Source: Corynebacterium kefirresidentii (GTDB lineage Bacteria > Actinomycetota > Actinomycetes > Mycobacteriales > Mycobacteriaceae). Taken from it: a stretch of 64,000 nucleotides of DNA. Position numbers and translations under genes: made by a program. Below, one piece after another: positions 8,779-18,164 of this stretch; the stretch's first letter is position 1; each line of letters opens with the position of its first letter. The stretch spans positions 1-64,000 of the forward strand of contig NGUZ01000003.1 of NCBI GenBank assembly GCA_002154655.1, read 5' to 3'. The notes beneath the pieces are model-generated. The model was not told where the DNA came from, did not search any database, and saw nothing but the letters and a program-made list of their open reading frames with translations.

Positions 8779-8816
8779 ACTCTCTGTTATGCAGACCCCA
8801 AGGCGGATTTCCTACC

Positions 8817-9476
8817 ATGCCTGACTCACTACCCCGGCCCACCACCGAACTCTTCCCAGAGGCCCTCAACCTCTCGCCAAAGCAGCGCGAGGTACTCGCA
8901 GCCTTACAACGCCACCCCAATGGCGCCAAAGCTGGCACCGTGGCCGAGGAGCTTGGCATGCACGTCAACACCGCCCGCGGCCACATCGATGAGCTGGTCA
9001 ACGCCGGAGCTATAAACGTGCTATCCGCCCCAAGTAAGGGCCGGGGGCGCCCTTCCCTGATTTTCCAAGTCCGCGTCCCCGATAATAAGACGGTGGCCGA
9101 GGAATACATCACCTTGGTAGAAGTGCTGACCACCATGCTGGCGGGCAAGGAAGAGCTTGACGACGCCGCGTCTGCCAGGGCCATCGAGATCGGGCGCCGC
9201 TGGGCACGCGCTGCAGGCGCGGAGGGCTCCGATCGCGCACTCGATACGCTCTTTTCCACGCTGCGCGATATGGGCTTTGACCCCGCCATGCAGCCGGACT
9301 CTACCGACATGGAGCTCCGTGCCTGCCCGTTTGTGTCTTCGGGACTCCAGCCTTCACTATTCCTCTGCGCAGTACACGCTGGCTTCCTGCAAGAAACTAC
9401 CGATGAAGGCACCACCATTAACCTGGTGCCGCGCCAGCCTCACAACGTATGCAGGCTGGAAATTAAGCCTGCGTAA
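8817..9476 (+). CDS. arnR: ArnR-like winged-helix regulator with three cysteines
   Basis: 219 residues. N-terminal winged helix (about 18-85: [42 protein letters not shown] wing). The C-terminal part has C170, C184 and C212 in [15 protein letters not shown] and NVCRLEI, a layout resembling ArsR/SufR-type iron-sulfur regulators. In C. glutamicum arnR, which represses nitrate reductase and hmp genes and responds to NO, lies next to thrB in the order argS-lysA-hom-thrB; the same flank occurs here. The symbol rests on synteny plus domain layout. Its end overlaps the convergent thrB by 14 bases. Fe-S binding is inferred. Confidence 0.7.
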   Translation: MPDSLPRPTTELFPEALNLSPKQREVLAALQRHPNGAKAGTVAEELGMHVNTARGHIDELVNAGAINVLSAPSKGRGRPSLIFQVRVPDNKTVAEEYITLVEVLTTMLAGKEELDDAASARAIEIGRRWARAAGAEGSDRALDTLFSTLRDMGFDPAMQPDSTDMELRACPFVSSGLQPSLFLCAVHAGFLQETTDEGTTINLVPRQPHNVCRLEIKPA

Positions 9477-10392
9477 GCTCCACACTGACTGGGCCGGCGA
9501 TGGCGAGGTCGAGGACGCGGAGGTTTTGCTCGCGGGCGTCGGCAAGAATGCTCTCATCGATGTCCTCGGTGTGCAGCACCATTACAGTCGGGCCGGCGCC
9601 GGAGAGGTAGGCTGCGTATCCTCGGTTGCGCAGACGGTTAACCCACTCCGCGGTCACAGGAAGCACATCCGCTCGGTACGGCTGGTGCAGGCGATCGCGG
9701 GTGCCTTCCCATAAAAGGTCCGGATAGTTTTGCAGTGCAGCCACTTGCACCGCGGTGCGCGAGACGTTAAACGCCGCATCCGAATGAGTCACGTGCGACG
9801 GCAAGACGCGCCGCACCGCCTGGGTAGAAGCATGGAAATCCGGCACGAGCGCGGTGGCACGAATATCTTTATGCACCTTGATGGAAGCAGCGCGATAGTC
9901 CGGCAAGGAGTGGCCATCGACGGGGACATTGGTCCACGACACCACGGCATCACCCAGAACGGAGGCGGCCGCATTATCGGGGTGTCCTTCAAAAGCGGAA
10001 GAAAGCTGCACCACCTGCTCTTGTGTAAGGGGGCTTCCCGCCAGCGCATTGCCAGCGGCCACGCCCGCCACAGCGGCGGAGGCGGAAGAGCCTAAGCCAC
10101 GTGACTGCGGAATATTATTATGCGAAACCACCCGCAGGCCCGGCACGGTAGCATCGGCCGCCGAGAGCGCGGAGCGAATCGCCTTAACCACTAGGTGGGA
10201 GCCATCGCGCGGCAGGTCTTCTACGCCCTCACCAAAAATCTCTACCTCCAGCCCAGAGGTGGTGACCTCTACCTCGACGGTGTCATAAAGGCTTAGCGCC
10301 ATGCCCAAGGTGTCGTAACCGGGGCCAAGATTCGCCGTAGAAGCGGGAACGGTCACGATTGCTTTGGTGCCGACTTCAACTTCGATACTCAT
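9463..10392 (-). CDS. thrB: Homoserine kinase
   Basis: 309 residues, normal for this GHMP kinase, which phosphorylates homoserine in threonine synthesis. Seen: [21 protein letters not shown] at the N-terminus, the ATP-binding [20 protein letters not shown] motif at about residues 94-113, [13 protein letters not shown], and a C-terminal [13 protein letters not shown] motif. Second gene of a hom-thrB operon with 24 bases between them and only a weak ribosome site. The 3' end overlaps the convergent regulator by 14 bases. Confidence 0.96.
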   Translation of the reverse strand: MSIEVEVGTKAIVTVPASTANLGPGYDTLGMALSLYDTVEVEVTTSGLEVEIFGEGVEDLPRDGSHLVVKAIRSALSAADATVPGLRVVSHNNIPQSRGLGSSASAAVAGVAAGNALAGSPLTQEQVVQLSSAFEGHPDNAAASVLGDAVVSWTNVPVDGHSLPDYRAASIKVHKDIRATALVPDFHASTQAVRRVLPSHVTHSDAAFNVSRTAVQVAALQNYPDLLWEGTRDRLHQPYRADVLPVTAEWVNRLRNRGYAAYLSGAGPTVMVLHTEDIDESILADAREQNLRVLDLAIAGPVSVELTQA

Positions 10393-10416
10393 AGCTATTT
10401 AGTCTATTGCGTCGGG

Positions 10417-11760
10417 CTAGCTGCCGAGGCGGATTACGGAATGGACGGCCTTGACCTCATCTAGCTCATCCAAGTCAGCCACGATCTTGTCCAGGGTGGC
10501 TTCCTTGGCAGCATGGGTGACCACGATGAGGCGAGCAGTATCTTCGCCGTCCTCTTGGCGTACCGTGCGCAGGGATACGCCATTATTGGCAAAGGCCGCA
10601 GAGATGGCCGCGAGCACACCGGTGCGGTCTTGGACCTCCATATCGATGTGATAGCGGGTTTCCACCTCACCAAAGTCGGCGATAGGTAAATTGGCGTAGG
10701 TATTTTCACCCGGTGCGCGGCCGCCGTGGACGATATTGCGGGCTGCACCGACGACGTCGCCCAGCACGGCAGAAGCAGTAGGATTGCCACCTGCGCCATT
10801 GCCGTAGAACATCAGGGAACCTGCGGCCTCGGCTTCGACAAAGATGGCGTTATAGGACTCGCTGACAGAAGCCAGCGGGTGCTCCTTGGGCACCAAAGTG
10901 GGGTGTACGCGGGCGTTGACAGCTTCGGAACCGTCCTCTCGCTGGAGGCGCTCGCAGATGGCCAGCAGCTTGATGGAATAACCAGCGTCATTAGCCGCCG
11001 CGATATCCGCGGCCGTGACCTTGGTAATGCCCTCGCAGTGCACGTCTTCAAACTTCACGCGGGTGTGAAAGCCCAAAGATGCCATAATGGCGGCCTTGGA
11101 GGCGGCGTCATGGCCCTCAACATCTGCGGTGGGATCAGCCTCGGCGTAGCCTAGGCGGGTGGCCTCGGCCAGTGCCTCATCATAAGAGGCACCCGTGGAC
11201 TCCATGGCATCCAAGATGAAGTTGGTGGTGCCGTTGACAATGCCGGAGATGCGCTCTACCTGATCGCCGGCCAAGGAGCGGCGCAACATGCCCACCACCG
11301 GGATAGCGGCGGCCACGGCAGCCTCAAAGTAAAGGTCCACGCCAGCACGGTCAGCGGCTTCTGCCAGCTCATCCGCATGCGCGGCCACCAGCGCCTTATT
11401 GGCGGTAACCACGGATTTGCCGGAATTGAGAGCGGCGAGGACCAGCTCGCGCGGAAAATCAATGCCGCCGATGACCTCAACTACAAGGTCGATATCCTCG
11501 CGCGCAACAAGTGCCTTGGCATCATCGGTCAATAGCTCCTGGGGTACCCCTGGGCGCAGCTTATTCTTATTGTGGATGGCGATGCCGCGAATCTCGGCTG
11601 GGCCGCCAATGCGGTGAGCAAAGGCATCAGCATTTTCTCCCAGCAGGCGGAAGACCTCAGCACCAACGGTGCCAAAGCCCAGTAGCGCGATACCAACGGT
11701 CTCGCCTTCGCCTTTGCCGGAATGCTTTTGTGCCTGAAGCTCACTAGTCGGTGCAGCCAT
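10417..11760 (-). CDS. hom: Homoserine dehydrogenase
   Basis: 447 residues. It reduces aspartate semialdehyde to homoserine. Seen: the N-terminal Rossmann motif VGIALLGFGTVGAEVF, the signature GIVNGTTNFILDAM, a catalytic-domain segment ADPTADVEGHDAASKAAIMA, and a C-terminal ACT-type regulatory domain (YHIDMEVQDRTGVLAAISAAF), which in corynebacteria mediates threonine feedback. Heads the hom-thrB operon; a candidate extended -10 lies about 65 bases upstream. The upstream lysA ends in its own terminator, so hom is probably transcribed separately. Confidence 0.97.
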   Translation of the reverse strand: MAAPTSELQAQKHSGKGEGETVGIALLGFGTVGAEVFRLLGENADAFAHRIGGPAEIRGIAIHNKNKLRPGVPQELLTDDAKALVAREDIDLVVEVIGGIDFPRELVLAALNSGKSVVTANKALVAAHADELAEAADRAGVDLYFEAAVAAAIPVVGMLRRSLAGDQVERISGIVNGTTNFILDAMESTGASYDEALAEATRLGYAEADPTADVEGHDAASKAAIMASLGFHTRVKFEDVHCEGITKVTAADIAAANDAGYSIKLLAICERLQREDGSEAVNARVHPTLVPKEHPLASVSESYNAIFVEAEAAGSLMFYGNGAGGNPTASAVLGDVVGAARNIVHGGRAPGENTYANLPIADFGEVETRYHIDMEVQDRTGVLAAISAAFANNGVSLRTVRQEDGEDTARLIVVTHAAKEATLDKIVADLDELDEVKAVHSVIRLGS

Positions 11761-11822
11761 AGTCCGTCTCCATATTGAAGTTGGGGTTAACGTGTCGTTC
11801 CCGCTCAGTGCGGATACAGGAC

Positions 11823-11828
11823 ACTATA
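11823..11828 (-). promoter_or_regulatory. Candidate extended -10 box of hom-thrB
   Basis: On the minus strand the sequence reads TGTATAGTG, giving a TG-extended TATAGT box about 63 bases before the hom ATG, between the lysA terminator and hom. The -35 is not clear. Visual call only. Confidence 0.4.
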
Positions 11829-11871
11829 CAGAACAAGCTGTCTACTTTCGCCCTAAATAGACCCATAGATA

Positions 11872-11920
11872 GAAAAGTCCCCGTCACAAGGCCTGAATTA
11901 AATTAGACCTTGTGGCGGGG
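11872..11920 (-). terminator. Rho-independent terminator after lysA
   Basis: Minus strand: CCCCGCCACAAGGTCT (11920-11905), a 10-base loop, AGGCCTTGTGACGGGG (11894-11879), then ACTTTTC. The 16-base arms pair with few mismatches, and a short T-run follows. It separates argS-lysA from hom-thrB. Confidence 0.85.
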
Positions 11921-11932
11921 GCTGGGGGCGAA

Positions 11933-13270
11933 CTAGTCTACTTCGAGAGAAAGAAGATCCTCGATGGTCTCGCGGCGCAGCATCGGCTTAGTCTGGCCGA
12001 CACGCGTAGCGACGACCGCAGGACGCACCGCACCGTTATAGCGCGAAGACATCATGTACTGGTAGCCGCCGGTAGCCGCAAAGGCAATCAAGTCTCCCGG
12101 CTGGATATCATTGGGTAGCTCGCCATCCTCAAGGAGGATATCTCCGGATTCGCAGTGGAAACCCACCACGCGCGAGGGCACCTCTTCCCCATCGCTAAAG
12201 CGGTTGACCACGCGCACGTCGTACGCCGAACCGTAGAGCGCTGGGCGAATATTGTCCGACATTCCGCCATCGACGGAGATATAGCGCCGCAGCGGCAGAT
12301 CGGATTTGCCGGTTTCTACATCCTTGACGGTACCCACTCGGTAGACGGTCACCGCAGAGCCGGCGACCAAGGAACGGCCAGGCTCGACTAGGAGGAAGGG
12401 CGCCTCGATGCTCAACTCCTCTGCGGTGTGCTTGACCGCACCGAGCATATCGCTGGCCACGCGCTCGATATCCAGTGCCTCCTCATAGGGCATATAGGGA
12501 ATGCCGAAGCCACCGCCCAAATCCAGCTCTTCCAAAGTCACGCCCAGCTCGGTGTAGATCTGACAGTACAGGCCCATGACGCGCTCGGCAGCAAGTTTGA
12601 AGCCCTCCGCATTAAAGACCTGGGAGCCAACATGGCAGTGCAGGCCGCTCAAGTGCAGGTTCTCTGCTTCCAAGCATCGCTTGGCCGCGGCGAAGGCCGC
12701 ACCGGTGGCTAGCGAAATGCCGAACTTTTGATCCTCATGCGCTGTCGCGATGAATTCATGCGTATGCGCATCCACGCCCGGCTTGACGCGGATCATGACC
12801 GGCTGCACCTTGCCCGCTTCCCCAGCGATGCGATTGAGCTCTTCGAGCTCGTGCTCATTATCGATGACGACGTGGCCCACGCCGGCATCTACACACAGCC
12901 GCAGGTACTCTTCGTCCTTATTATTGCCATGCGTGGTAATGCGCTCGGCCGGGAATTCTGCCGCCAGTGCAATCTTGAGCTCGTTGAGGGAGGCCGCGTC
13001 CAAGCACAGGCCTTCCTCATTGACCCAATTCACGATCTTTTTGGAAATGAATGCCTTGGAGGCATAGTGCACATGCTCGGGGCCACCGAAGGCGCGGGCC
13101 ATGTCTTGGCAGCGGGACCGGAAGTCATCTTCATCGAAAACGTAGAGCGGGGTGTGGAATTCCTCCGCCAAGTCCGGCAACGGAACGCCGGCGATGGTAA
13201 CTACACCGTCTTCCTCGCGCTGCGCATTACGCGGCCAGACATGGGCCGGCAACTCATTAAAATCCGCCAC
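11933..13270 (-). CDS. lysA: Diaminopimelate decarboxylase
   Basis: 445 residues, a PLP enzyme that decarboxylates meso-diaminopimelate to lysine. Seen: the PLP lysine in [13 protein letters not shown] at about residues 62-75, [10 protein letters not shown], the HCHVGSQ strand, [22 protein letters not shown], and the active-site CESGD motif near the C-terminus with [10 protein letters not shown]. Starts directly after the argS stop, so the two are co-transcribed, an arrangement conserved in corynebacteria as I recall it. Confidence 0.97.
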   Translation of the reverse strand: MADFNELPAHVWPRNAQREEDGVVTIAGVPLPDLAEEFHTPLYVFDEDDFRSRCQDMARAFGGPEHVHYASKAFISKKIVNWVNEEGLCLDAASLNELKIALAAEFPAERITTHGNNKDEEYLRLCVDAGVGHVVIDNEHELEELNRIAGEAGKVQPVMIRVKPGVDAHTHEFIATAHEDQKFGISLATGAAFAAAKRCLEAENLHLSGLHCHVGSQVFNAEGFKLAAERVMGLYCQIYTELGVTLEELDLGGGFGIPYMPYEEALDIERVASDMLGAVKHTAEELSIEAPFLLVEPGRSLVAGSAVTVYRVGTVKDVETGKSDLPLRRYISVDGGMSDNIRPALYGSAYDVRVVNRFSDGEEVPSRVVGFHCESGDILLEDGELPNDIQPGDLIAFAATGGYQYMMSSRYNGAVRPAVVATRVGQTKPMLRRETIEDLLSLEVD

Positions 13271-14923
13271 TTACATCTTCTCCGGGGTGCTGACACCCAC
13301 CATGGTCAAGGCATTAGCCAGGACCACGCGGGCTGCCTGCGCCAATGCCAGGCGGGCGCCATGGATAGGAGCCTTCTCCTCGCCAGCCTTGGGAAGGACC
13401 TGGCAAGAGTCATAGAAACGGTGGAATACCGCAGCGAGGTCCTCGGCGTAGCGGGCAATGCGGTGCGGTTCGCGCAACTGCGCTGCCTCTTCCACTACGG
13501 CCGGGAATTCACCCAGTGTACGGATGAGGTCTCCCTCGCGTTCGTGCGTAAGTAGGGAAAGGTCCGCACCCTCGGCATCAACCCCCAGCTCGGCTGCCTT
13601 GCGGCCGATAGAGCACAGGCGGGCGTGGCCGTACTGCACGTAGTAGACGGGGTTATCGGAGGACTGGGATTCCCACAGGCCGAGATCGATATCGATGCTC
13701 TGGTCCACAGAGGAACGCACCAGGGAGTAACGGGAGGCGTCCACGCCGATGGCGGCCACGAGATCCTCCATGGTGATAACTGTGCCCGCACGCTTGGACA
13801 TGCGCACCGGCTTGCCATCGCGCAAAAGGTTGACTAGCTGGCCAATTAGTACCTCGACAGCATCAGCATCGTAGCCCAAGGCGGCCGCTGCCGCCTTCAA
13901 GCGCGGCACATAGCCGTGGTGGTCCGCACCCAGCATGTAGATATTCAGATCATGGCCGCGGTCGAACTTATCAGCCACGTATGCGATATCGCCTGCGATA
14001 TAGGCCGCATTGCCATCAGACTTAACCACCACGCGGTCCTTGGAATCGCCGTAGTCGGTGGATTTGAGCCACCACGCATTCTCGGCCTCATACATATTGC
14101 CTTCAGCCTTGAGCTTGTCCAACGCAGCGTCGACCGCACCGGACTCAAAGAGGGAGTTTTCGTGGAAGTAGACATCAAAGTCCACGCCAAACTCATGCAA
14201 GGATTGCTTAATCTGTGCAAACATCATCTCTACACCGTCTGCGCGGAAGGCTTCCTGCACTTCTTCATCGCTGCCCTCCAGGGCGGATGGATTCTTCTCC
14301 ACCACGGCCGCAGCGATGTCTTGGATATAGGCTCCGCCGTAGCCATCCTCCGGAGTTGGCTCGCCTTTCGCGGCCGCCACGAGGGAGCGGGAGAAGCGGT
14401 CGATCTGGCCGCCATGGTCATTGAAGTAATACTCGCGGGTAACCTCCGCGCCGGATGCCTCCAGCACGCGGCCCAAGGAATCTCCCACTGCGGCCCAACG
14501 AGTACCACCGAGGTGGATCGGACCGGTGGGGTTAGCGGAGACGAATTCTAGATTGACCTTCTTGCCTGCAAAGGAATCATTAGAGCCATAATTCTTTCCG
14601 GCGCGGAGAATCTGCGCGACGATCTCCCCCTGGGCATCGGCACCGAGGCGAATATTAATGAAACCAGGCCCGGCGATGTCGGCCTCCGCAATGGCGTCAT
14701 TTTCCGCTAGGGACTCTGCTAGCCAGCCACCCAACTCGCGCGGGTTAGCTCCGGCCTTTTTGGCCACCTGCAGTGCCACATTGGTGGCATAATCGCCGTG
14801 TTCAGGATTGCGAGGGCGTTCGACGGTTACCGTTTCGGGCAAGACGGAGGAGTCAAGGCCATGGCTTTCCATGACCTTGGTGGCAGTTTCTTTAATCAGT
14901 GTGGCCAAATCAGCTGGTGTCAT
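13271..14923 (-). CDS. argS: Arginyl-tRNA synthetase
   Basis: 550 residues, class I synthetase charging tRNA-Arg. Seen: the N-terminal Add1 domain, the HIGH-type motif [18 protein letters not shown] at about residues 131-148, the [16 protein letters not shown] anticodon-domain segment, and [11 protein letters not shown] as the KMSK-type loop. A C-terminal DALR domain ends in [13 protein letters not shown]. First gene of argS-lysA; about 210 bases of promoter space separate it from the divergent lut operon. Confidence 0.97.
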   Translation of the reverse strand: MTPADLATLIKETATKVMESHGLDSSVLPETVTVERPRNPEHGDYATNVALQVAKKAGANPRELGGWLAESLAENDAIAEADIAGPGFINIRLGADAQGEIVAQILRAGKNYGSNDSFAGKKVNLEFVSANPTGPIHLGGTRWAAVGDSLGRVLEASGAEVTREYYFNDHGGQIDRFSRSLVAAAKGEPTPEDGYGGAYIQDIAAAVVEKNPSALEGSDEEVQEAFRADGVEMMFAQIKQSLHEFGVDFDVYFHENSLFESGAVDAALDKLKAEGNMYEAENAWWLKSTDYGDSKDRVVVKSDGNAAYIAGDIAYVADKFDRGHDLNIYMLGADHHGYVPRLKAAAAALGYDADAVEVLIGQLVNLLRDGKPVRMSKRAGTVITMEDLVAAIGVDASRYSLVRSSVDQSIDIDLGLWESQSSDNPVYYVQYGHARLCSIGRKAAELGVDAEGADLSLLTHEREGDLIRTLGEFPAVVEEAAQLREPHRIARYAEDLAAVFHRFYDSCQVLPKAGEEKAPIHGARLALAQAARVVLANALTMVGVSTPEKM

Positions 14924-15016
14924 GTCGCACGATTCTAGTGGACTGAAAAGTCAAGTGTGAAAAGGGTCGGGCCCTAAAACTCCCCTTTACTGCACAAACG
15001 GCTGATAAACACTTTC

Positions 15017-15034
15017 TGCAACATTAATATTGCA
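15017..15034. promoter_or_regulatory. 18-base palindrome upstream of lutABC, candidate operator
   Basis: TGCAACATTAATATTGCA is a palindrome with a single mismatched pair. It overlaps a -10-like TAATAT and lies about 100 bases before the lutA start in the argS-lutA divergent region. It does not look like the corynebacterial LldR motif (TNGT-N3-ACNA) as I remember it, so the binding protein is unknown. Confidence 0.5.
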
Positions 15035-15133
15035 AAATAATCGCTGGTCAACGAGGAGACGCATTACGCACGTACTGCTTAAAAGGAGTAAGGTTGTGCC
15101 TACCCCATGTCAATAATCAACGAGGAGCACCGT

Positions 15134-15919
15134 ATGCGCATTGCGCTATTTTCCACTTGCATTGGTGACGCCCTTTTCCCGGACGTACAAAAGGCAACGG
15201 CACTGGTTCTCTCCCGCTTGGGCCACGAAGTGGTCTTCCCGGAAGAGCAGACCTGCTGCGGCCAGATGCACATCAATACCGGCTACCAAAAGGAAACGTT
15301 GGGCATGATCCGCTCTTATGCGGATGCCTTCGCAGATCCCTCTATTGACTACGTAGTTGCGGCCTCCGGTTCCTGCGTGGGCGCCGTTCGTGAACAGCAC
15401 GAGCGCATCGCCGACCGTTTCGGCAACTCCGCCGACGTCGACGGTGCTCGCAAAACCACCCAGAAGACTCTGGATCTACCGGAGTTCTTGGTAGACGTCG
15501 CCGGCGTGACCAATGTGGGCGCATTCTTCCCGCACCGCGTGACCTACCACCCCTCCTGCCACGGCTTGCGCTTCCTAAAGCTGGGCGACCGCCCGCTGCA
15601 GCTGCTCCAAGAAGTAGAGGGCATCGACCTGGTCACCCTTCCTAATAAGGAAGAATGCTGTGGCTTCGGCGGTACCTTCGCAATCAAGAATGCGGAAGTA
15701 TCCCGCGCAATGGTCACCGATAAGACCCGCCACGTTAAGGAGACCGAAGCAGAATTCGTCACCGGCGGTGACTCCTCCTGCCTGATGAACATCGGCGGTG
15801 CCCTGAGCCGCCAGCGTTCCGGTGTCCGCGCCGTTCACATGGCTGAAATCTTGGCTTCCACCAAGGAGCACCCATGGACTCCTACCTCCGCCGCCTACTC
15901 CAAGGAGACGATGCTCTAA
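15134..15919 (+). CDS. lutA: LutA-type lactate utilization Fe-S oxidoreductase subunit
   Basis: 261 residues of the cysteine-rich CCG domain family. With LutB and LutC it oxidises L-lactate to pyruvate in the cytoplasm. Seen: FSTCIGDALFP at the N-terminus, EQTCCGQMHINTGYQ and KEECCGFGGTFAIKN, the two CCG motifs that bind a cluster, and ASGSCVGAV. The start at 15134 is chosen because GAGGAG lies at the right distance; an in-frame ATG at 15107 lacks a ribosome site. The stop overlaps the lutB start by one base. Confidence 0.92.
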   Translation: MRIALFSTCIGDALFPDVQKATALVLSRLGHEVVFPEEQTCCGQMHINTGYQKETLGMIRSYADAFADPSIDYVVAASGSCVGAVREQHERIADRFGNSADVDGARKTTQKTLDLPEFLVDVAGVTNVGAFFPHRVTYHPSCHGLRFLKLGDRPLQLLQEVEGIDLVTLPNKEECCGFGGTFAIKNAEVSRAMVTDKTRHVKETEAEFVTGGDSSCLMNIGGALSRQRSGVRAVHMAEILASTKEHPWTPTSAAYSKETML

Positions 15920-17424
15920 TGACCTCTTTCCTCGATACCACCCCGCCGCGTGCGCCGGAAGGCTACGGTAACCTGCGCGGCAGCAAGGCCTTTGTTCCCC
16001 TCGCACACGTTGGCCTAAACAACGCCACCCAGCGCCACAACCTGCAGCATGCCACCACCTCCATTCGTGAGAAGCGCTCTGGCGCTGTAGAAGAGCTGGA
16101 TGATTGGCAGGAGCTGCGCGCCGCTGGTTCCGCAATTAAGGAAGATGTCGCCGCCCGCATGCCAGAACTGCTCGAGCAGTTCGAAGAGGCAGTTAAGGCG
16201 CGCGGTGGCACTGTCCACTGGGCACGCGATGCCAAGGAAGCTAACCAGATCATCGAGGGTCTGATTCGCGCCACCGGCGAGACCGATGTGGTCAAGGTTA
16301 AGTCCATGGCCACGCAGGAAATCGGCATGAACGAGCACCTAGAGGCGGCGGGCATCAACGCTCGCGAGACCGACCTCGCGGAGCTCATTGTTCAGCTGGG
16401 TGAGGATAAGCCATCCCACATTCTGGTTCCGGCTATCCACCGCAACCGCGCCGAGATTCGCGATATCTTCGTCAACAAGATGCCGAATACCGATGATTCC
16501 CTGCAGGCGGAGCCGGCCGAACTGGCCGAGGCATCCCGCCAGTTCCTGCGTGAGCAGTTCATGAAGGCCAAGGTTGCCATCTCTGGCGCCAACTTCGGCG
16601 TGGCAGAAACCGGCACCATCAACATCGTGGAATCCGAGGGCAATGGCCGCATGTGCCTGACCCTGCCGGAAACCCTCATTACCGTGATGGGCATTGAAAA
16701 GCTGGTTCCTACCTTCCAGGACCTGGAGGTCTTCCTCCAGCTGCTGCCGCGTTCTTCCACTGCGGAGCGTATGAACCCGTACACCTCGATGTGGTCCGGT
16801 GTTACTGAGGGCGATGGCCCACAGAACTTCCACTTGGTGCTGCTGGATAACGGCCGTACCGCGGCCCTGTCCTCCCCGATTGGCCACCAGGCCCTCAAGT
16901 GCATCCGTTGCTCGGCCTGCCTGAATGTTTGCCCGGTCTACGAGCGCGCCGGCGGCCACGCCTACGGCTCAGTCTACCCTGGCCCAATTGGCATTTCCCT
17001 GACGCCACAGCTCACCGGCATGAAGGACCACAACGATCCTTCCGCCAGCCTGCCTTATGCTTGCTCGCTGTGTGGCCGCTGCGACGAGGTTTGCCCGGTT
17101 AAGATTCCGCTTTCTGACGTCATTTTGGAAAACCGTCACCAGAAGGTCACCCACGCTACCCCGCCGATCGAGCCGAAGCTCTTCAAGACCATCCAGCTGC
17201 TGTGGAGCAACCCGAAGCTGTGGAACAAGGCAACCCACATGGTCGCCTTGGGCCGCATTTTGGGTGGCACCAACAAGACCATCGAATCCCTGCCACTGTT
17301 TATGTCCGGTTGGTCTGAGGGCCGCGATACCGCGGTTCCACCAAAGAAATCCTTCCGCCAGTGGTTTGAATCCGAAGAAGGCAAGGAACTTCTTGCCGAG
17401 GCCCGTGAGGAGTCCAAAAAGTGA
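15919..17424 (+). CDS. lutB: LutB-type lactate utilization iron-sulfur protein
   Basis: 501 residues. Seen: a LUD-type domain in the first 300 residues (KVKSMATQEIGMNEHLEAAG, AISGANFGVAETGTI), then two 4Fe-4S motifs, CIRCSACLNVCP and CSLCGRCDEVCP, followed by a C-terminal helical tail. This is the standard LutB layout. The ATG at 15919 overlaps the lutA stop; the longer frame beginning at 15874 lies inside lutA and is not needed. The end overlaps the lutC GTG start by 4 bases, so the three genes are translationally coupled. Confidence 0.93.
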   Translation: MTSFLDTTPPRAPEGYGNLRGSKAFVPLAHVGLNNATQRHNLQHATTSIREKRSGAVEELDDWQELRAAGSAIKEDVAARMPELLEQFEEAVKARGGTVHWARDAKEANQIIEGLIRATGETDVVKVKSMATQEIGMNEHLEAAGINARETDLAELIVQLGEDKPSHILVPAIHRNRAEIRDIFVNKMPNTDDSLQAEPAELAEASRQFLREQFMKAKVAISGANFGVAETGTINIVESEGNGRMCLTLPETLITVMGIEKLVPTFQDLEVFLQLLPRSSTAERMNPYTSMWSGVTEGDGPQNFHLVLLDNGRTAALSSPIGHQALKCIRCSACLNVCPVYERAGGHAYGSVYPGPIGISLTPQLTGMKDHNDPSASLPYACSLCGRCDEVCPVKIPLSDVILENRHQKVTHATPPIEPKLFKTIQLLWSNPKLWNKATHMVALGRILGGTNKTIESLPLFMSGWSEGRDTAVPPKKSFRQWFESEEGKELLAEAREESKK

Positions 17425-18041
17425 ACGCAAAGCAGGAAATCCTAAGCCGTATCCGCTCCGCTCAAAAGCAGGCTGGTCTCCCCGACCACGTTGATGCCCC
17501 GCGCGACTACCAGCGCGAAGGCACCCTGAACGCGGACGAACTGCGCGATATGCTCATTGACCGACTCGAGGACTACAAGGCCGAGGTGCACGTCACCGAG
17601 GAGGGCGAGCTGAAGCAGGCCATCGCCAAGATCCTTAAGGATCGTGAGTGCAACGACATCCGCTATGCCGAGGGCATGGACGCTAGTCTCTTCGAGGGCT
17701 TCGATGCTAAGCCGGACGATAAGACTGTCGATCCACGCACCCTCAATGAGACCGACGCCGTTGTCACCTTGTCTCACGTCACCTCCGCCCAGACCGGCAC
17801 CATCGTGCTCGAGTCTGATGAGCGCTGCGGCCGTCGCGCGCTCACCCTGGTTCCGGATCGCCACCTGTGCATCGTCCACCAGGATGAGATCGTCTACGGC
17901 ATCCCCGAGGTTATCTCCCGCATGAACCCGGAGAAGCCAGCGACGTGGATCTCTGGCCCGTCCGCTACCTCTGATATCGAGCTCACTCGTGTCGAGGGCG
18001 TACACGGCCCGCGTGATCTCATCGTCCTCATCGTCAAGTAG
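17421..18041 (+). CDS. lutC: LutC-type LUD domain protein
   Basis: 206 residues, the single LUD (DUF162) domain expected for LutC. Seen: MNAKQEILSRIRSA at the N-terminus, TLNETDAVVTLSHVTSAQTGTIVLES in the middle and a C-terminal ISGPSATSDIELTRVEGVHGPRDL motif typical of the family. Starts with GTG overlapping the lutB stop, with GAGGAG upstream. Completes lutABC; followed by a GC-rich hairpin without a T-run. No lactate permease or dedicated regulator is adjacent. Confidence 0.93.
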   Translation: MNAKQEILSRIRSAQKQAGLPDHVDAPRDYQREGTLNADELRDMLIDRLEDYKAEVHVTEEGELKQAIAKILKDRECNDIRYAEGMDASLFEGFDAKPDDKTVDPRTLNETDAVVTLSHVTSAQTGTIVLESDERCGRRALTLVPDRHLCIVHQDEIVYGIPEVISRMNPEKPATWISGPSATSDIELTRVEGVHGPRDLIVLIVK

Positions 18042-18048
18042 GTGCATA

Positions 18049-18072
18049 GCCCTCGCCCCGGCCGGTGAGGGC
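18049..18072 (+). terminator. GC-rich hairpin after lutC
   Basis: GCCCTCGCC (18049-18057) pairs with GGTGAGGGC (18064-18072) through nine pairs, one of them a wobble, with a 6-base loop. No T-run follows, so it may be a weak or factor-dependent terminator. Confidence 0.45.
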
Positions 18073-18108
18073 ACCCACCTACTGTGAAAATGATGCTAAG
18101 AGCATCAA

Positions 18109-18164
18109 AAAGCATAGGCTAGGTCTACCAATAATTTTTATTCTGGAGACCTAACCTATGCTTT
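18109..18164 (+). promoter_or_regulatory. Long stem enclosing the start region of the secreted hydrolase gene
   Basis: AAAGCATAGGCTAGGTCT (18109-18126) pairs with AGACCTAACCTATGCTTT (18147-18164), 17 of 18 positions. The 20-base loop is A/T-rich and ends with the GG of the GGAG ribosome site; the start codon at 18158 is inside the right arm. As RNA it would hide the start codon; as DNA it would be a large operator. A separate perfect repeat GATGCT-aag-AGCATC lies at 18092-18106. Confidence 0.65.
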
